This document shows, one piece after another, positions 37,175 through 49,260 of a stretch of 64,000 nucleotides of DNA. The notes below the pieces were generated by a model. It saw nothing but the letters and a program-made list of their open reading frames with translations. It did no database searches and had not been told where the DNA came from. A program made the position numbers and the translations under genes. The stretch is taken from contig NC_054751.1 of assembly GCF_018143015.1 (NCBI RefSeq), positions 32,750,347 to 32,814,346 of the forward strand. Reading direction: 5' to 3'. Position 1 is the first letter of the stretch; each line of letters begins with the position of its first letter. The DNA comes from Lytechinus variegatus (taxonomy: Eukaryota > Echinodermata > Echinoidea > Temnopleuroida > Toxopneustidae).

Positions 37175-40100
37175 TAGTTGTTAAAACGTCACCATACAAG
37201 TTTTTATTTCCCTACCAGATGACATGACGATGAAAACATGACCGAAATATCGCATCGATTGACAACAAGATAGTGAAAGACTGCGTCATCAAGACCGTAT
37301 ATAATCACTAATACGTACGAGCAATTAATGACGATTACAGATTCGATTAATGAAAAAATATCAATACGATTCCTTGCTATCGCGAGATTAAAAGCGTTCA
37401 CTACAGCATATCGATTGTATGCAGTAATTTCAACTCCGTAATTATGAGTTGTATTATTATCTTGTATCATAACCAATATTTTTTTTAATCATCGTAAAAC
37501 GAAGGCGCCGAAATTTTGTACGCATGGCTCAATTTAGATAATTTTTTCCTCATCACCGTTCAGCATCTTTTGTAAGAGATAATAGACCGACTCGTTTCAT
37601 TTTATACCAAGCGTGAATTATTTCGGTGATATATTAAATTTCTGTGTTTTGATGCTTGGAGGATATCATACTGGCTTAGCAACACTGACGTAGTATGGAT
37701 ATTATGTTGGTCCATGCAAAACTGAACCCATAGTGATTTCTTACATGACATTCTATCTGTCATTTGATCATATTAAATGTTATCAGTGATTTGAATGTTT
37801 TATCATTTTGCCTCTAACTCGAATATTCTTGGTATAATTTTTTTTATATAATTCCAATTGAATGTAGGCCTATACTCAATGAAATGACGCCATAAGCTTA
37901 TAAACCTGACAGAATGACATGTGCACTTACTTTTGGTTTAATTTGAAGGTTACAAAATTGTAATTTCCTTTTATTTATGTGTCATTATTTCGCATTAATT
38001 GATTATCAAATCTGTTTTGGTATATGTATCTACATGACGAAACGTGTGGTGTACTAATAAGCATCAGTTTAACGATTTTTAGAGATTCTGTTACTGACGA
38101 ACGAGAGAAATATCTTATATGGTTTCAGCTTCACAAAACATACAAAACGGGGAATAATACTACCTTTCCTTCACACGTAACAGCAAATAGAACAAAGTGC
38201 TTTAGCGTTACCCGTAGCTTAGCAATACGAGAATACAAAAGTTATATTTACATTTTAACCTTATAGGTCTCACAGGTCAGCTTCGCGGGGAAACAAAGTT
38301 GAATTTCACAACGTAGTTTCGTAATACATAGAGCATAGCCGATGATAATGCCGAAACGGGAACTCATCACTATATATACTCTAATGGCGGGTAATATTTA
38401 TCTGTTTACTCGGATGGCCTTTTATCTGTAGGGGAAGGCCGTGCATGATTAATAAATGATACTGATGTCGTTATTACATTAGGATCATCAAAAAGCGGGG
38501 ATACGATTGTTGGATGAATGACAAGTCGGGTTTGCTCAGTGTTTGCTGCAGTCCAAATCGGAGTTCATTAACGTCGTGCTAATCAAGAGGATATGTCGCC
38601 CATAAGAGCTTGTTCATTATAATGGCATCTTCATTATGATTTTGTAAGTACATAGAGGCCGTATAGGCGGCATATCGTAGATTATAATTAATAATGATTT
38701 TATGGTTGATATGAAAATTTCTGTAGTTAAAATGAATGGAAATTTCAAACTAGTTTTCTTTTTTATAAAAAAAAACATATTGACTCTGCATGATAATCAT
38801 GTATTAACTGTTTCATGGACATGATGGAAATGTCTTTGTATTAATTTTCAGAAACTAAAATGCATGCTCTAAGTTATAGATTTGGTTGATTGCTTTTATT
38901 TGCGATTGGTTTATATATCACGACAACAACGAACTAAGTCCTAAATGGGAAAATTATATTAATATCATTATTGCAATATTGACCTGTATGGAAGTATAGG
39001 CCTAAGTCAATTGTTTATATCATTTATTGCAAATATGTTTTGATATTGATTTGTGTAAGATTTTTATATTTTATCATTGATTTCTTCTGCATTCATATCA
39101 TTCGTATGATACAATTTTCTTAACTTAAAACCATGGTATGTTTATTACCGCTTTTGGCTTGAAAAATCTGAAAATAATATTCGTCATAACCGTTGGATAT
39201 ATAGGTCTACGGACAATTAATGCATGCTCTTGGTGCCTTTAGTCCCAGTAAACAATATACACTAAGTGACTATATTGAAATAACAAAACGGTGGGCAAAT
39301 TAGAATATTGTGACGTAACAATGATTGTTTTAATTCTTTTATACTCTTACTGAGGTTCATTATATTTTGTATATAGGTATTATAACACCGATAGAGGCCG
39401 GCATGAGTTCGCAAAAATTAGAAGACACGAGCGCTAAGTCTTAATTACTCATCACCATTTCGTGTCTTCCGAGCATATATACCTGTAATCACGGTCGTTT
39501 TGCTAAATATTTTTATCATATATATATATATATGTATGTATGTATGTATAATCCAGAAATATATTTCATTTCATTTTACTCACTGGTTTTTGCAACATTT
39601 TTAAATATTTTTTATTATTCTTAGTAAGGAATTTTGGGTGTTTTTTTAAGGGTTGATTGAATTACAGTCATTTTTCTTTTGCGTTTACGTAACGCAAATG
39701 CCACTCATTATATAAAACTATTATTGATATTTATCTGACGAGCAAGAATAATAAAATCGTACGGGGTGGGGGTGTCTCCTGCATGGCTAAGATGTTAATC
39801 CTGGAGATGTCTCCAAAAATGAATGTCATACCTTTATACACTGTATATAGGACGAGCCAGTCGTCAGACAGGTGATCGTTCTGTACCTGAGAAGACCATA
39901 TCCTTTATACAGTTTGACGGAAATGTACGGAAACTTTTATTTGAAATAATCAGTATGTGTAAACATAATAAACACCCCCACCCCTCCAAAAAAAAGAGAA
40001 AATGTGAAATTGCTTTTTCAACTAATTATAAAGATCATCTCGGCTTTTATCCGTATGTCGTTTTGAAAACAAATTTTACGATGCGATGAAGTGCTAATGG

Positions 40101-40846
40101 CATTCCTGACGTCGTTTTTTTTTCATCAATAGAACAATAGGTGTGTGATATACTCCTTTTCCTCGGGGCATTTCTTTCATCCTGTTTTATTTTTGCTTCT
40201 TTTTACACATTTTTACCAGTTTTGACATTTGAACAATCATAGGGGATTGTCGCTCCCTGCCCCCCCCCTTGGATCTGCATTATAAATTTAATCATAATTC
40301 TGTCACTATACAGTAAATCTGCATGCAGGATGTCAAATGACGGGTATCTGATTGAATTAACATCTATTTGAATGTATCATCATGCAGTTCAGGCACGTGA
40401 GACGACACGCTTCGTTACGTAACATCGCCTCTTCGCTTGATTGAACATCTGACAACATCAACCGAGTAATCAATACTCTATACATCAACGAACATTGCGA
40501 AAGAAAAACATATTATAGATACGAATTGCATCCGTCAATCCAACACAGCCATTTAGCATAAGTATTTTATTTTATCTATTCTGGGTCTAAGGCCATATAC
40601 ATCATTCTTGAACCCATCTGTTGAGCGATCTCCGACCTTAACGGAGGAAGGATACAAGAGAAAGAGATGTCGTATATGCCTTATGGATTTGTGCAACTTC
40701 AAGATGTTATTTTATGAACATTATATCGCCTATTTAGAAGGACATGACTGGATGATATAACTTTTCAGTATCGGTTAATGATAGGAAACTTTTGACTTGA
40801 ATACCTGGGACATTTACTGGATTTATTTCTTCTGGACTAAAGCATC
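37175..40846. other. upstream region of the ankyrin gene, no gene found
   Basis: This is AT-rich DNA with a TA/TATG microsatellite at 39517-39550 and a poly-C patch near 40260. No coding exon is recognised. The promoter of the ankyrin gene should lie at its right end, but I could not pick out a convincing core element. Confidence 0.35.
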
Positions 40847-43800
40847 ATGGAGCCCCTGGATGACCAGACAAATAAAGAGAAAATAAGGGTAAGATTTCAT
40901 TTTCTATGAAAAGCATTTTAATAAATCTTTATCTCACTTTCTACATGTTACTTTGTATGAGAGACATTTCGAAATAAAAACTTGGGTTTAATTTTATTGG
41001 TATCAAAGCACTGATATGCATGGGGACGAAAAACATGGATACAGAATAAGTTTATTGGTCCATGGATGCTTTATAGGCATGTATTTAGATTCCAATTGCT
41101 ATCGACATATTCAAATAGATAAGAAGGTGGATATAGATAAAAGGTCGAAAATAGGTGAGAGCACTGTAATATATAATTTTGCAGAAACAAATTACTTTCT
41201 ATCCTTCAAATCATTATTCATTGGAATTGTATTTTCAAGTCTGTGATAAAACTTTAATCAACAGTTATCGGGGATAAATATGTATCGGAGTTATATTCAT
41301 TCTTTTAGTAACCATGATACGATGACAAATCGTCTGTATGGTGCATATTATCAATGAACCGAGACATAAATCGATACATACACGACGTCCCGACAAAGAA
41401 GATACACCTGTCTGTAAACAATACCAACAAAACACGATAGATTCACTCAAAAGGATCAATGAGATTTTAACAACGTGGGGGCTCTAGTCAACGACGCTCA
41501 TTGGTACAATAAAACCACCACTTGAATTGAGATACGGCTACATTGTTTAAGAATGGGAAGCCCTCTTTACCCCTTAATTTTTCTGCACTCAGAGGCATTA
41601 ATCCCGGGGCTGGGGGACACGTGCCCCCACCCCCCCAAAAAAAAAAATCGAGGATGTGGGACACAATCAGGCGTGCCTCTTTCAACAATGTTTTGAAGTC
41701 TTCTATAGTACAATGGGTTTATTTACTCAAGAGTTATTTCACATTTGTAATTTAATTGATTTGGGATTTAGTTTCATATTTAGTTTTCCTGTTAATGTCA
41801 GTTCCGGATGATGATCGGAAATAAAAGGTCGAAAATTTAAAACTCACGAATTATGGCTCTACTCGGAGTTTCCTTTTTGTCATTTTATTTGATAATATGT
41901 GGCAAAAATGGATTGAGAATGGGTTCGAATTTACATTCTGCTCGTTTTTAATTTGTTTCTCACTCCATGTGATCGCTTGTAAATAATACTTTAGGATAAT
42001 TTCAGGATTGTTCCAGCAGCTGGATACCGATTATTATATTTTGAAAAAAATGGTGGCTAAGTTTCTGATGATTAAAATGATTGCACAACGATTTATTTTT
42101 GTTTTAAAATTTAAACAAGTAGTTTTAAGTTTTACACAAGTTGTTTTAAAGTTTAAACAAGTTGTTCAATTTTTACACAAGCTGTTTTAAAGTATATATA
42201 TATATATATAAACAACTTGCTGTTAAAGTGATAGGCTTAGTCAACATGCTTGAAATTTTAAACACCATCTTTAGCAGATTAACATGTTTATTATCTAACC
42301 ATCTTTCATTGACAATAAGCTATACTTTTTAAAACAATTTTTATTTGTTTGATTGTTTTACAATGGCTTTATTAAAGTTCAAGACATAGATAATATAAGA
42401 CAAATATAATCATTTACATAAAAAGACCAGGTCCATCGCTTCATGTCAAACGAATGACAGGTCAAAGCATTAACATGGGTTACAAAACAAAACATTTATT
42501 GAAACTGAGGTATACCAATACATAATTATCTGGAGAATTATAAATGCAGGAAATTAAAATTAGAATGGGGTATATGTGTAGAATAAATTTGCCATTGCAT
42601 ATAAACTAAAAATGTTCAGCGAATATATAATGGGATAAGACGATGGTGGTCATCCATTTCCTTCTACGGTACCATCTTAATTATTATTTTAATTTGAATT
42701 TATTTATAATATACAGACACAATATAGTTTGTGAGTTCAGATAAACCTGGTTAGGTTCTGACATTGCAAAGTCGTGAAAGTGATAAATAATAAGGTACAT
42801 TTGGCTTAAACTAAAAAGTATGATTTAGTTAATTAACATGGGGATTTTTACGAGTCTTAGTGTGGTAATATATCTAAGGCTAATTGATTGCAATCCTAAT
42901 CAATTTACAGCATCTATGTGCGGCAGTACAAGCTGGTCAGCTATCGGAGATTGAGGCATTACTCCAAGAAGGGATGTATATAAACGTAGACGAGGTAAGA
43001 AAATACGCTTATTTGAAAGTGGTACCAGTTCCCTCCAAAATAATTGATTCGCTAATTAATTCGCTTAGGCTGCTGAAACTCCAAGATATCAACAAACTTC
43101 AACATTGTATGTTTATGTAGATCTATAAACTCCCAACTTCCATCCAAATATAGTGATAATTTGTGTACCAATTTTAAATGTAAATTTGTTGATACTCGCT
43201 CTAGAAATAATTTGTATATTCCGAAATACAAACTAAAAAAAGCATGATATCTACAAATGAATTTTAATGTTTTCAATAGTACATGTAAAACTGGTTGTAT
43301 ATTATACACAATTGTTGTTGCTTCTTTGTAATTGTATCAAGAATGCGTGCTGTATTTTAATCATGTGTCATGCCAAGTTCTTACTTGCTTGTTCGCCTCT
43401 CAATGCTCTTTTCTTCTCCCCTTTTTAGCCCTTTCTTTTTTAAGTGACACAAGCACCTGCTTTCTGGGGTTTTTACACCTTCTTCCATGTACATAATTTA
43501 CACTGAAAGAAAACCCGGTGTTGATTTAACACCAGCCGGAATCTATATATGTCAACACCAGAGAAGTGTTAAACAATACCAGTTTGGTTTTGGTCTAAAC
43601 CAGATATGAGTTTATACAACACCAGTTAGTATAAAAACAGTTTGATTCCAAACTGATGTTATTTCAACACTTCTCTGGTGTGGACATGTATAGATCCCGG
43701 GCTGGTGTTAAATCAACACCAGAGTTTTTGCAGTGTACATATTGTATTTTACGTTATTGTTTTTGTACTATATTGGTTTGTATATTCTACATGAAAAATA

Positions 43801-44097
43801 CTTGAAATGTCAATCGGAAGAAAATTAATGTTTAATTGAATTGAATTGAATTTTATTTTTAATTCAGACTTTTGAGTATTTGTGACATATTTCAATTGCA
43901 TTTCGACACTTTTACAAGACTATCTCTTAACTTTATCAGTTTACCACTCTCTGAATGCGTATATAGTGTTAAATAAATAAAGAACAAGCTGCTCAATTTA
44001 TAGAAAAAAGAGTGTTACATCAGACGTGCATCTTCTTTTTCTTTTCCTTCTTCTTCTACATCTTGTTATTTTTTTCTTCTTCTTCGTGGGAGCAGCA

Positions 44098-44182
<85 letters not shown>

Positions 44183-45618
44183 TAGTAGTATAGTAGAGGT
44201 AGTAGTATAGTAGAGGGTTATCACAATATAATTGAGCTTCATCTTTTTTTTCATTCTAGGGTGGGAACATGTTGGCCAAGTCCTTATATCGTAATCTTCT
44301 GATGTTAGCTATTGATTCAGTCCAAGTCGAGGCGGCTAAACTGCTAATTGAGAAGGGCATTGATGTCAACCATAAAACATGGGTAAAAACTACGCTCTAA
44401 CATCATTAAATCCAAATGAAGATAATCAGATGCACATAAAACGAGCTAACGAACCATTCCTGTCCTAAATTACTCTTTTACGTCACACATTTTACAGCAA
44501 AAGAATGTTGAAGCTCCTATTTAATATAAAATCATTATTGTCTACTTAAAAAGCAAATTGTATATTCCAACTATTTTCTTGCCTTGTACATGATTTGGTA
44601 TTTAACTTGAATCATGAGGATGGACATAACAATCACGATGTTGATTTATAATTCTTTATGAAATAAAGAATTGAATTAAAATTAGTAACACTAATTTCAG
44701 ATCCGCGGACGTGATTTTTTTCTATAAAGCATTAATTTTTGGCAAAACATTACATTATGCATGTTATGGTGTGCTTAAAACTATGCATCTTGTGCACTGA
44801 CTTTCTGAAATCATATGATATTTTTATGTTTGTCAACTAAAAAGATACTAAGTGTTAAGAATCCTTTGTTAAGTATTTCAAACAACACATTTATCATATG
44901 TTATCGGTTTCTCCATTTCTACAGGGTGTAAATGGCAAACAGGGAGCCAGAGACATGGCACAAGAGTCTGGGCTTCTTGAGATTGTTGATAAGATTGACT
45001 GCAGGTTACCAGTGTCAAAGGTGATAAACTTTGATCGGTTTGTAGTTCTTATCGTGTCCAAATCAGTATACTCGAATATGATTATTTAATGCCATTTCTT
45101 TCAATAAAAATGTTTTTTTTTAAATATATATATATAGCCCGTATTCTGATTTAACTTACAGCATATGGTGCCATTCGGTATTCACTCTTGGTGTGTATGT
45201 GTGTGGGGGGGGGGGGTCAGTGGCGAGGAATGATACCAGAATTTTGAAGAGGCCATGACATGGCAAATGGGTAGAACTCTCGAGCGAGCGAAGCGAGACG
45301 TTTTGATACAAAAATCTATGATTTTCATGTTTGCCATGTATACGCCTTCCCCCAATAAATACAATTATCAGAGAATAACATACCTAATTTATTTTCATGA
45401 TTTCTTTTATTTACAGCGTTTATTTCATGCAGTGGTTGATGGTCAGCAAGATAAAGTAAATAATCTTTTACGGCACATCGACGCTGATATGAACATGAAA
45501 GTGGTAAGATTGTATGAGCACTTACTTTTCAGGTATAAAGATTAATTCAGTGATGACCCCCTGGCCCGTTTCGTTCGGGAACTTTCATTACCTGTCATAT
45601 TTAATTTCCCGGGGAGCG

Positions 45619-45683
<65 letters not shown>

Positions 45684-48600
45684 CAATTCATGATTAAAAC
45701 CAACCACTTGTTTGTCCGAATCCCGCCTTTCTTTCTTGTATGAAATCCTGGATCCGCCTAAGTTGATTTACATGCTTAAATTTGGGCTAGAAATAATATC
45801 TCAGTCTAAAAATTGTTTATCTTAACGTTTTGGTGGAAAAAAATCTCATCAGTTTATACGTTAAAATTGAATTTCAGAAATTTATCATATAAATGATATA
45901 AAATAGTAATTTGTTGTCGATAACTTGAATGTCTAGCTGATCTATGGCATGAAATTATTCTCCCTTCTTGTGTCATACAGGATTTACACGGTGACAAAGC
46001 AGCTGGATGTAGCGCGTATACTCTTCTCATGATCGCACTGAAGAACGGCCATGTTGAGATCGCCAACGAGCTCATTGATCACGGCATCGATCTAGACTTC
46101 GAACATCAGGTAATGAACTAGTAGCAAAAACAAGAAAGCACTTCGAATGAAGAATCCTGATGCATTTCATCCCTATGATATGAGTTCTTTTTAACATATT
46201 AAACTAGAGAAGACTTTTGAAAATCATTAAAACTGAATTATGAATAGGCCCCTTTGAGTTTTGCAATGTTTCATGGCTGGGCTCTTAATTCATCAATCTT
46301 ATTCGACAATATTATAATAAGCTCACTTTTTCTTTTTCAAGATAAGTATCATCTAATATTTCTTTTTGTTCAATCATCATGTTTAAATCAGATAATCGCA
46401 TAGGCATACTGTATATAGCTAAAATAAAAATCAAGCTACTTGAAGATTGAGTCAAGTTGAAGAAGAATATTTAGAGCATTTGAAGTGCTCATGAAATAAC
46501 AAACGACTTTACAATACATCAAACGTTAATCCCTGCTGGAAACATTTTTAAGCAAATAATTCATAAACCTACTATGAATTCCATCTATTCTTAGGAATGG
46601 GATCGCCCAGATGATACCAGTGATGAAATCATGGTTGAGTCTTATGACGCAAGAAAACTTGCTATGGATACGGGTATGGTAGGCGTGGCTAAAGCTATTG
46701 ATAAACGAAAAGGAGCAGTAGCCAATGGTCATGAACCAGTGTCACCGTCAAATGGAATCAATCATAAGGAGGTAGGCATGAAGAAAAGAATCGTTTTCAT
46801 TTTATGTTATTTTATACAGATTTGAATTAGTCAAATTTGCATACTGACACCTCTAATGTACGGTTAACAATACTAAACACAATCATGATAATACTCGTTC
46901 AATATTCGATATCCCTCTCTCGGGCCCTCTCTCCATGTCTCTTCCTCCCTCCCTTTCTTCCTTTCTTACTCCCTCCGTTTGCCTCTCCCTTTATTCTTTT
47001 CATACATTAGTTATCTTTGTTTTGCACTATTTATTGATTTAACCAATTGGCACCTAACATTATATTTTTCAATTGATATATAATATTTTTAATTCTACAA
47101 ATCTGTTTTGCTATCATCACGATAACAATCCCAGGCTACCGCATGACGTTACGTTCGTTTCGATTCATTGCGTTCAGGAGCACGGGCTACACCATAAAAT
47201 TGTTTAAAATTAAAGCACGTTGTCTAAGCCCGTCGCTCTATGCTCTATTGTTCAAACTTTTATATATTAGTTGTTTGAATTTTTTTAAAGAACTTATGTA
47301 AAAGTTTAAACAACTTGTTGAACATTTGGTCAATAATTGTTAGCGTGGTGGACTTAAAACTTTTTAAACGGCATTTTACTGCAGTAAGGTCAAATCACCT
47401 GGTGGGTGTTTCATAAAGCTGTTCGTAAAGTTACGAACGACTTTACGCACGACTGGAACATGTTCTTATGTCATAACTCAATTACATATAGAGATATCAC
47501 ATAGCATAAGGATCACCAGTCGTGCGTAAAGTCATTCGTAACTTACGAACAGCTTCATGAAACGGGCCCCAGGTGGGCCCTACCTTTAATATAGGAAACC
47601 GAGTTCAAGAAATATTTTCTGTTGTATATAAATTATGGCAAATTACAATCTGTCGTATATATGGCAAAGTGATGATATCAACTTCTTCACATACTTTCAT
47701 TTAGCAATCTGATGTGGAGGTGAATTCTAACCATGCTAACACTAATACAACTCAATCACAGATGCCTACTAACACCCAGAAAACAACTGTAAGCATTCCC
47801 ATAAAAAAACATCCAAAAGTCTGTCCATGTTTGAGCATTTAGATGTACTAATTTTTGTCTTACTATCATCTTAATATGTTTCCTTAAAATGCACAAATTT
47901 TCTAATCAATTATTTTATTCCAGATAGTGGATAAGAATAAAAGTAAAGCTTCGGACAAACATGAAATGTTTCACATATTCCATCATTGGCAATAAACCAT
48001 TCTACCTAATCACAGTCATGGGGCCCGTTGCAAAAAAGTTGCAATCAATCGCAACTCTAAAAATCTTGCGCAACTTGATTTTCAACCAATCAACAGCGCG
48101 CATTTGGGACTTGCGATTGATTTTTTGACTTGCGTTTAAACGCAACACTTTCTGCAACGGGCCCCTGATGACGTATGTTTTAGTAAATGAATAAACAAAC
48201 AAAATCTTGAGGTCAATTCTGCATAAATTACTTGTTGCAAAAGGGCAAGAATTAACAAACTTTCATGTCATTTTTAACATCCTGTCTGAAAATAACCGAA
48301 TGTGCCGTTGTAGAAAGAGTTGCGTTTAAACGCAAGTCAAAAAATCAATCGCAAGTCCGAAATGCGCGCTGTTGATTGGTTGAAAATCAAGTTGTGCATG
48401 ATTTTTGAGTTGCGATTGGTTGTAACTCTTTCTGCAACGGGCCCCAGGTCCCATGATCTTTGTTTGAATAATGAGTTGTATTATAAATAGATAAATTTCT
48501 TGCCATGATTTCGTCTTCATATTATCGCTTTTGTTTCATTACACTTCTAACAAAATGTTGACCATAATAACTCTGAAAGAGCCAACGTGTGCTCATATTA

Positions 48601-48824
48601 AAGGAGTAATATAGAATTCATTGTCATCAGTATGTAGGCCGGAATATAATGGGTTTTTTTTTAACTAGTTTAATGCCGTTTCAGCTTTTCCCCATATTTT
48701 TGTTTAGATACTGGAATAGATTATTTTGTGCTATAGGCTTAACGTAATAAATATGGCCAATTTTTTCTCTTTCCAGGCACCAACTCAAGTTAAAGCCTCC
48801 GGATGTGCATGTGTCATTTCTTGA
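40847..48824 (+). CDS. small ankyrin-repeat protein, isoform ending in a CaaX motif
   Basis: Exons: 40847-40888 (ATG, with an in-frame TAA nine bases upstream), 42911-42994, 44260-44382, 44925-45020, 45417-45503, 45981-46109, 46595-46771, 47705-47788 and 48777-48824 (TGA). This gives 289 residues. Every intron is phase 0 with AG/GT borders. Ankyrin-like helices are visible: LCAAVQAGQLSEIEALLQEG, NLLMLAIDSVQVEAAKLL, LFHAVVDGQQDKVNNLL, TLLMIALKNGHVEIANELID. The first three repeat exons and the next three are an internal duplication. Residues 229-280 are a Ser/Asn/Thr/Gln-rich, probably disordered tail. The end, GCACVIS, fits a CaaX farnesylation box with a neighbouring Cys that could be palmitoylated. 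So this isoform is predicted to be membrane-bound. I do not recognise an orthologue. The likely role is a protein-binding scaffold. Confidence 0.8.
42105..42190 (+). repeat. short tandem repeat, ~21-27-bp units
   Basis: Four imperfect units of the form TTTTAAAGTTTAAACAAGTTG occur in the first intron of the ankyrin gene. They are followed by a TA run near 42197-42211. Confidence 0.7.
43500..43736. mobile_element. 237-bp foldback element, ACACTG...CAGTGT ends
   Basis: Inverted arms: CCGGTGTTGATTTAACACC on the left, GGTGTTAAATCAACACC on the right; then TCAACACCAGAGAAGTGTT against AACACTTCTCTGGTGT. The element lies in the intron between ankyrin exons 2 and 3 and has no coding frame. Confidence 0.75.
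44091..44217. repeat. compound CAG/TAG trinucleotide microsatellite
   Basis: About 14 CAG-type units turn directly into about 20 TAG units, then a looser TAG/AGG tail. It ends 43 bases before the acceptor of ankyrin exon 3. The minus frame gives a spurious poly-leucine peptide. Confidence 0.95.
45621..45682. repeat. TA dinucleotide microsatellite
   Basis: About 30 uninterrupted TA units in the intron between ankyrin exons 5 and 6. Confidence 0.97.
47402..47571. mobile_element. foldback element, GTTTCATAAAGC family, in an ankyrin-gene intron
   Basis: Arms GTTTCATAAAGCTGTTCG / CGAACAGCTTCATGAAAC and GACTTTACGCACGACTGG / CCAGTCGTGCGTAAAGTC pair almost perfectly around a loop of about 60 bases. 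It belongs to the same family as 6124-6286. Confidence 0.8.
47924..47995 (+). CDS. alternative last exon of the ankyrin gene, no CaaX
   Basis: An acceptor (TTTTATTCCAG) precedes a 72-nt phase-0 reading that encodes IVDKNKSKASDKHEM and then FHIFHHWQ before TAA. AATAAA overlaps the stop codon (47991-47996). Used as terminal exon after 47705-47788 it gives a 297-residue protein with a basic, His-rich end instead of the CaaX box. No good donor leads in frame from here to 48777, so the two last exons look mutually exclusive. Which is used is not shown by sequence alone. Confidence 0.55.
   Translation: MVDKNKSKASDKHEMFHIFHHWQ
48020..48165 (+). mobile_element. 146-bp MITE, GGGGCCCGTTGCA family, copy 1
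   Basis: It has inverted ends GGGGCCCGTTGCA and TGCAACGGGCCCC. It contains CAACCAATCAACAGCGCGCA and GCGTTTAAACGCAA. It lies between the two alternative last exons of the ankyrin gene. Copy 2 lies 138 bases downstream in inverted orientation. Confidence 0.8.
48304..48446 (-). mobile_element. MITE, GGGGCCCGTTGCA family, copy 2 (inverted)
   Basis: The reverse complement follows copy 1 almost base for base, including CAACCAATCAACAGCGCGCA and GACTTGCGATTGATTTTTTG. The outer end here has decayed to GCCGTTGTAG. The pair can form a stem of about 140 bp in a transcript. Confidence 0.8.
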
Positions 48825-49250
48825 TGATGGCATCATTCAGCGAGGAAAACTCTTTTAAAAAGAGGGGCATCGAAATGATTATATGAACACTTTCATTCAT
48901 TGTTCATCTCTTTCAAGAACATGGAACCCGTGTTCAATCGTATATTCAAACACGATGACATTCTCCGACGGATAAGAAAAAAATAAATAGTTTAAATTTC
49001 CATCTGGGGGAAAAAGTCATAGACGTTTGATGAACTATATTAAAAAAAATCATCGGTTTACATCTTCCACAGAAGTGATACAACTCTGTTAATGGCACAA
49101 CTCTATAGTTCGAGACAATATTGTTTGCTCGTGTGTTTTATTTTGCATTTTCAACCGCAGTTATCCAAGTAAAGTATGCGATCTGTCAATCAATCTTTCT
49201 ATATTTCCATTCATTCGTAAATCCATCTATATATCAATTAATCAATCGAG

Positions 49251-49260
49251 AATAAAATAA
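49251..49260 (+). other. candidate polyadenylation signal for the CaaX isoform
   Basis: AATAAAATAA lies about 430 bases after the 48824 stop. Another AATAAA is at about 48982. The choice between them is open. Confidence 0.35.

Noticed and set aside
44066..44254. Minus-strand poly-leucine frame
   Set aside because: It is the reverse reading of the CAG/TAG microsatellite in an intron.
48002..48520. Two minus-strand frames with similar peptides, resembling a small gene family
   Set aside because: Both lie within the two inverted MITE copies and have no exon context.
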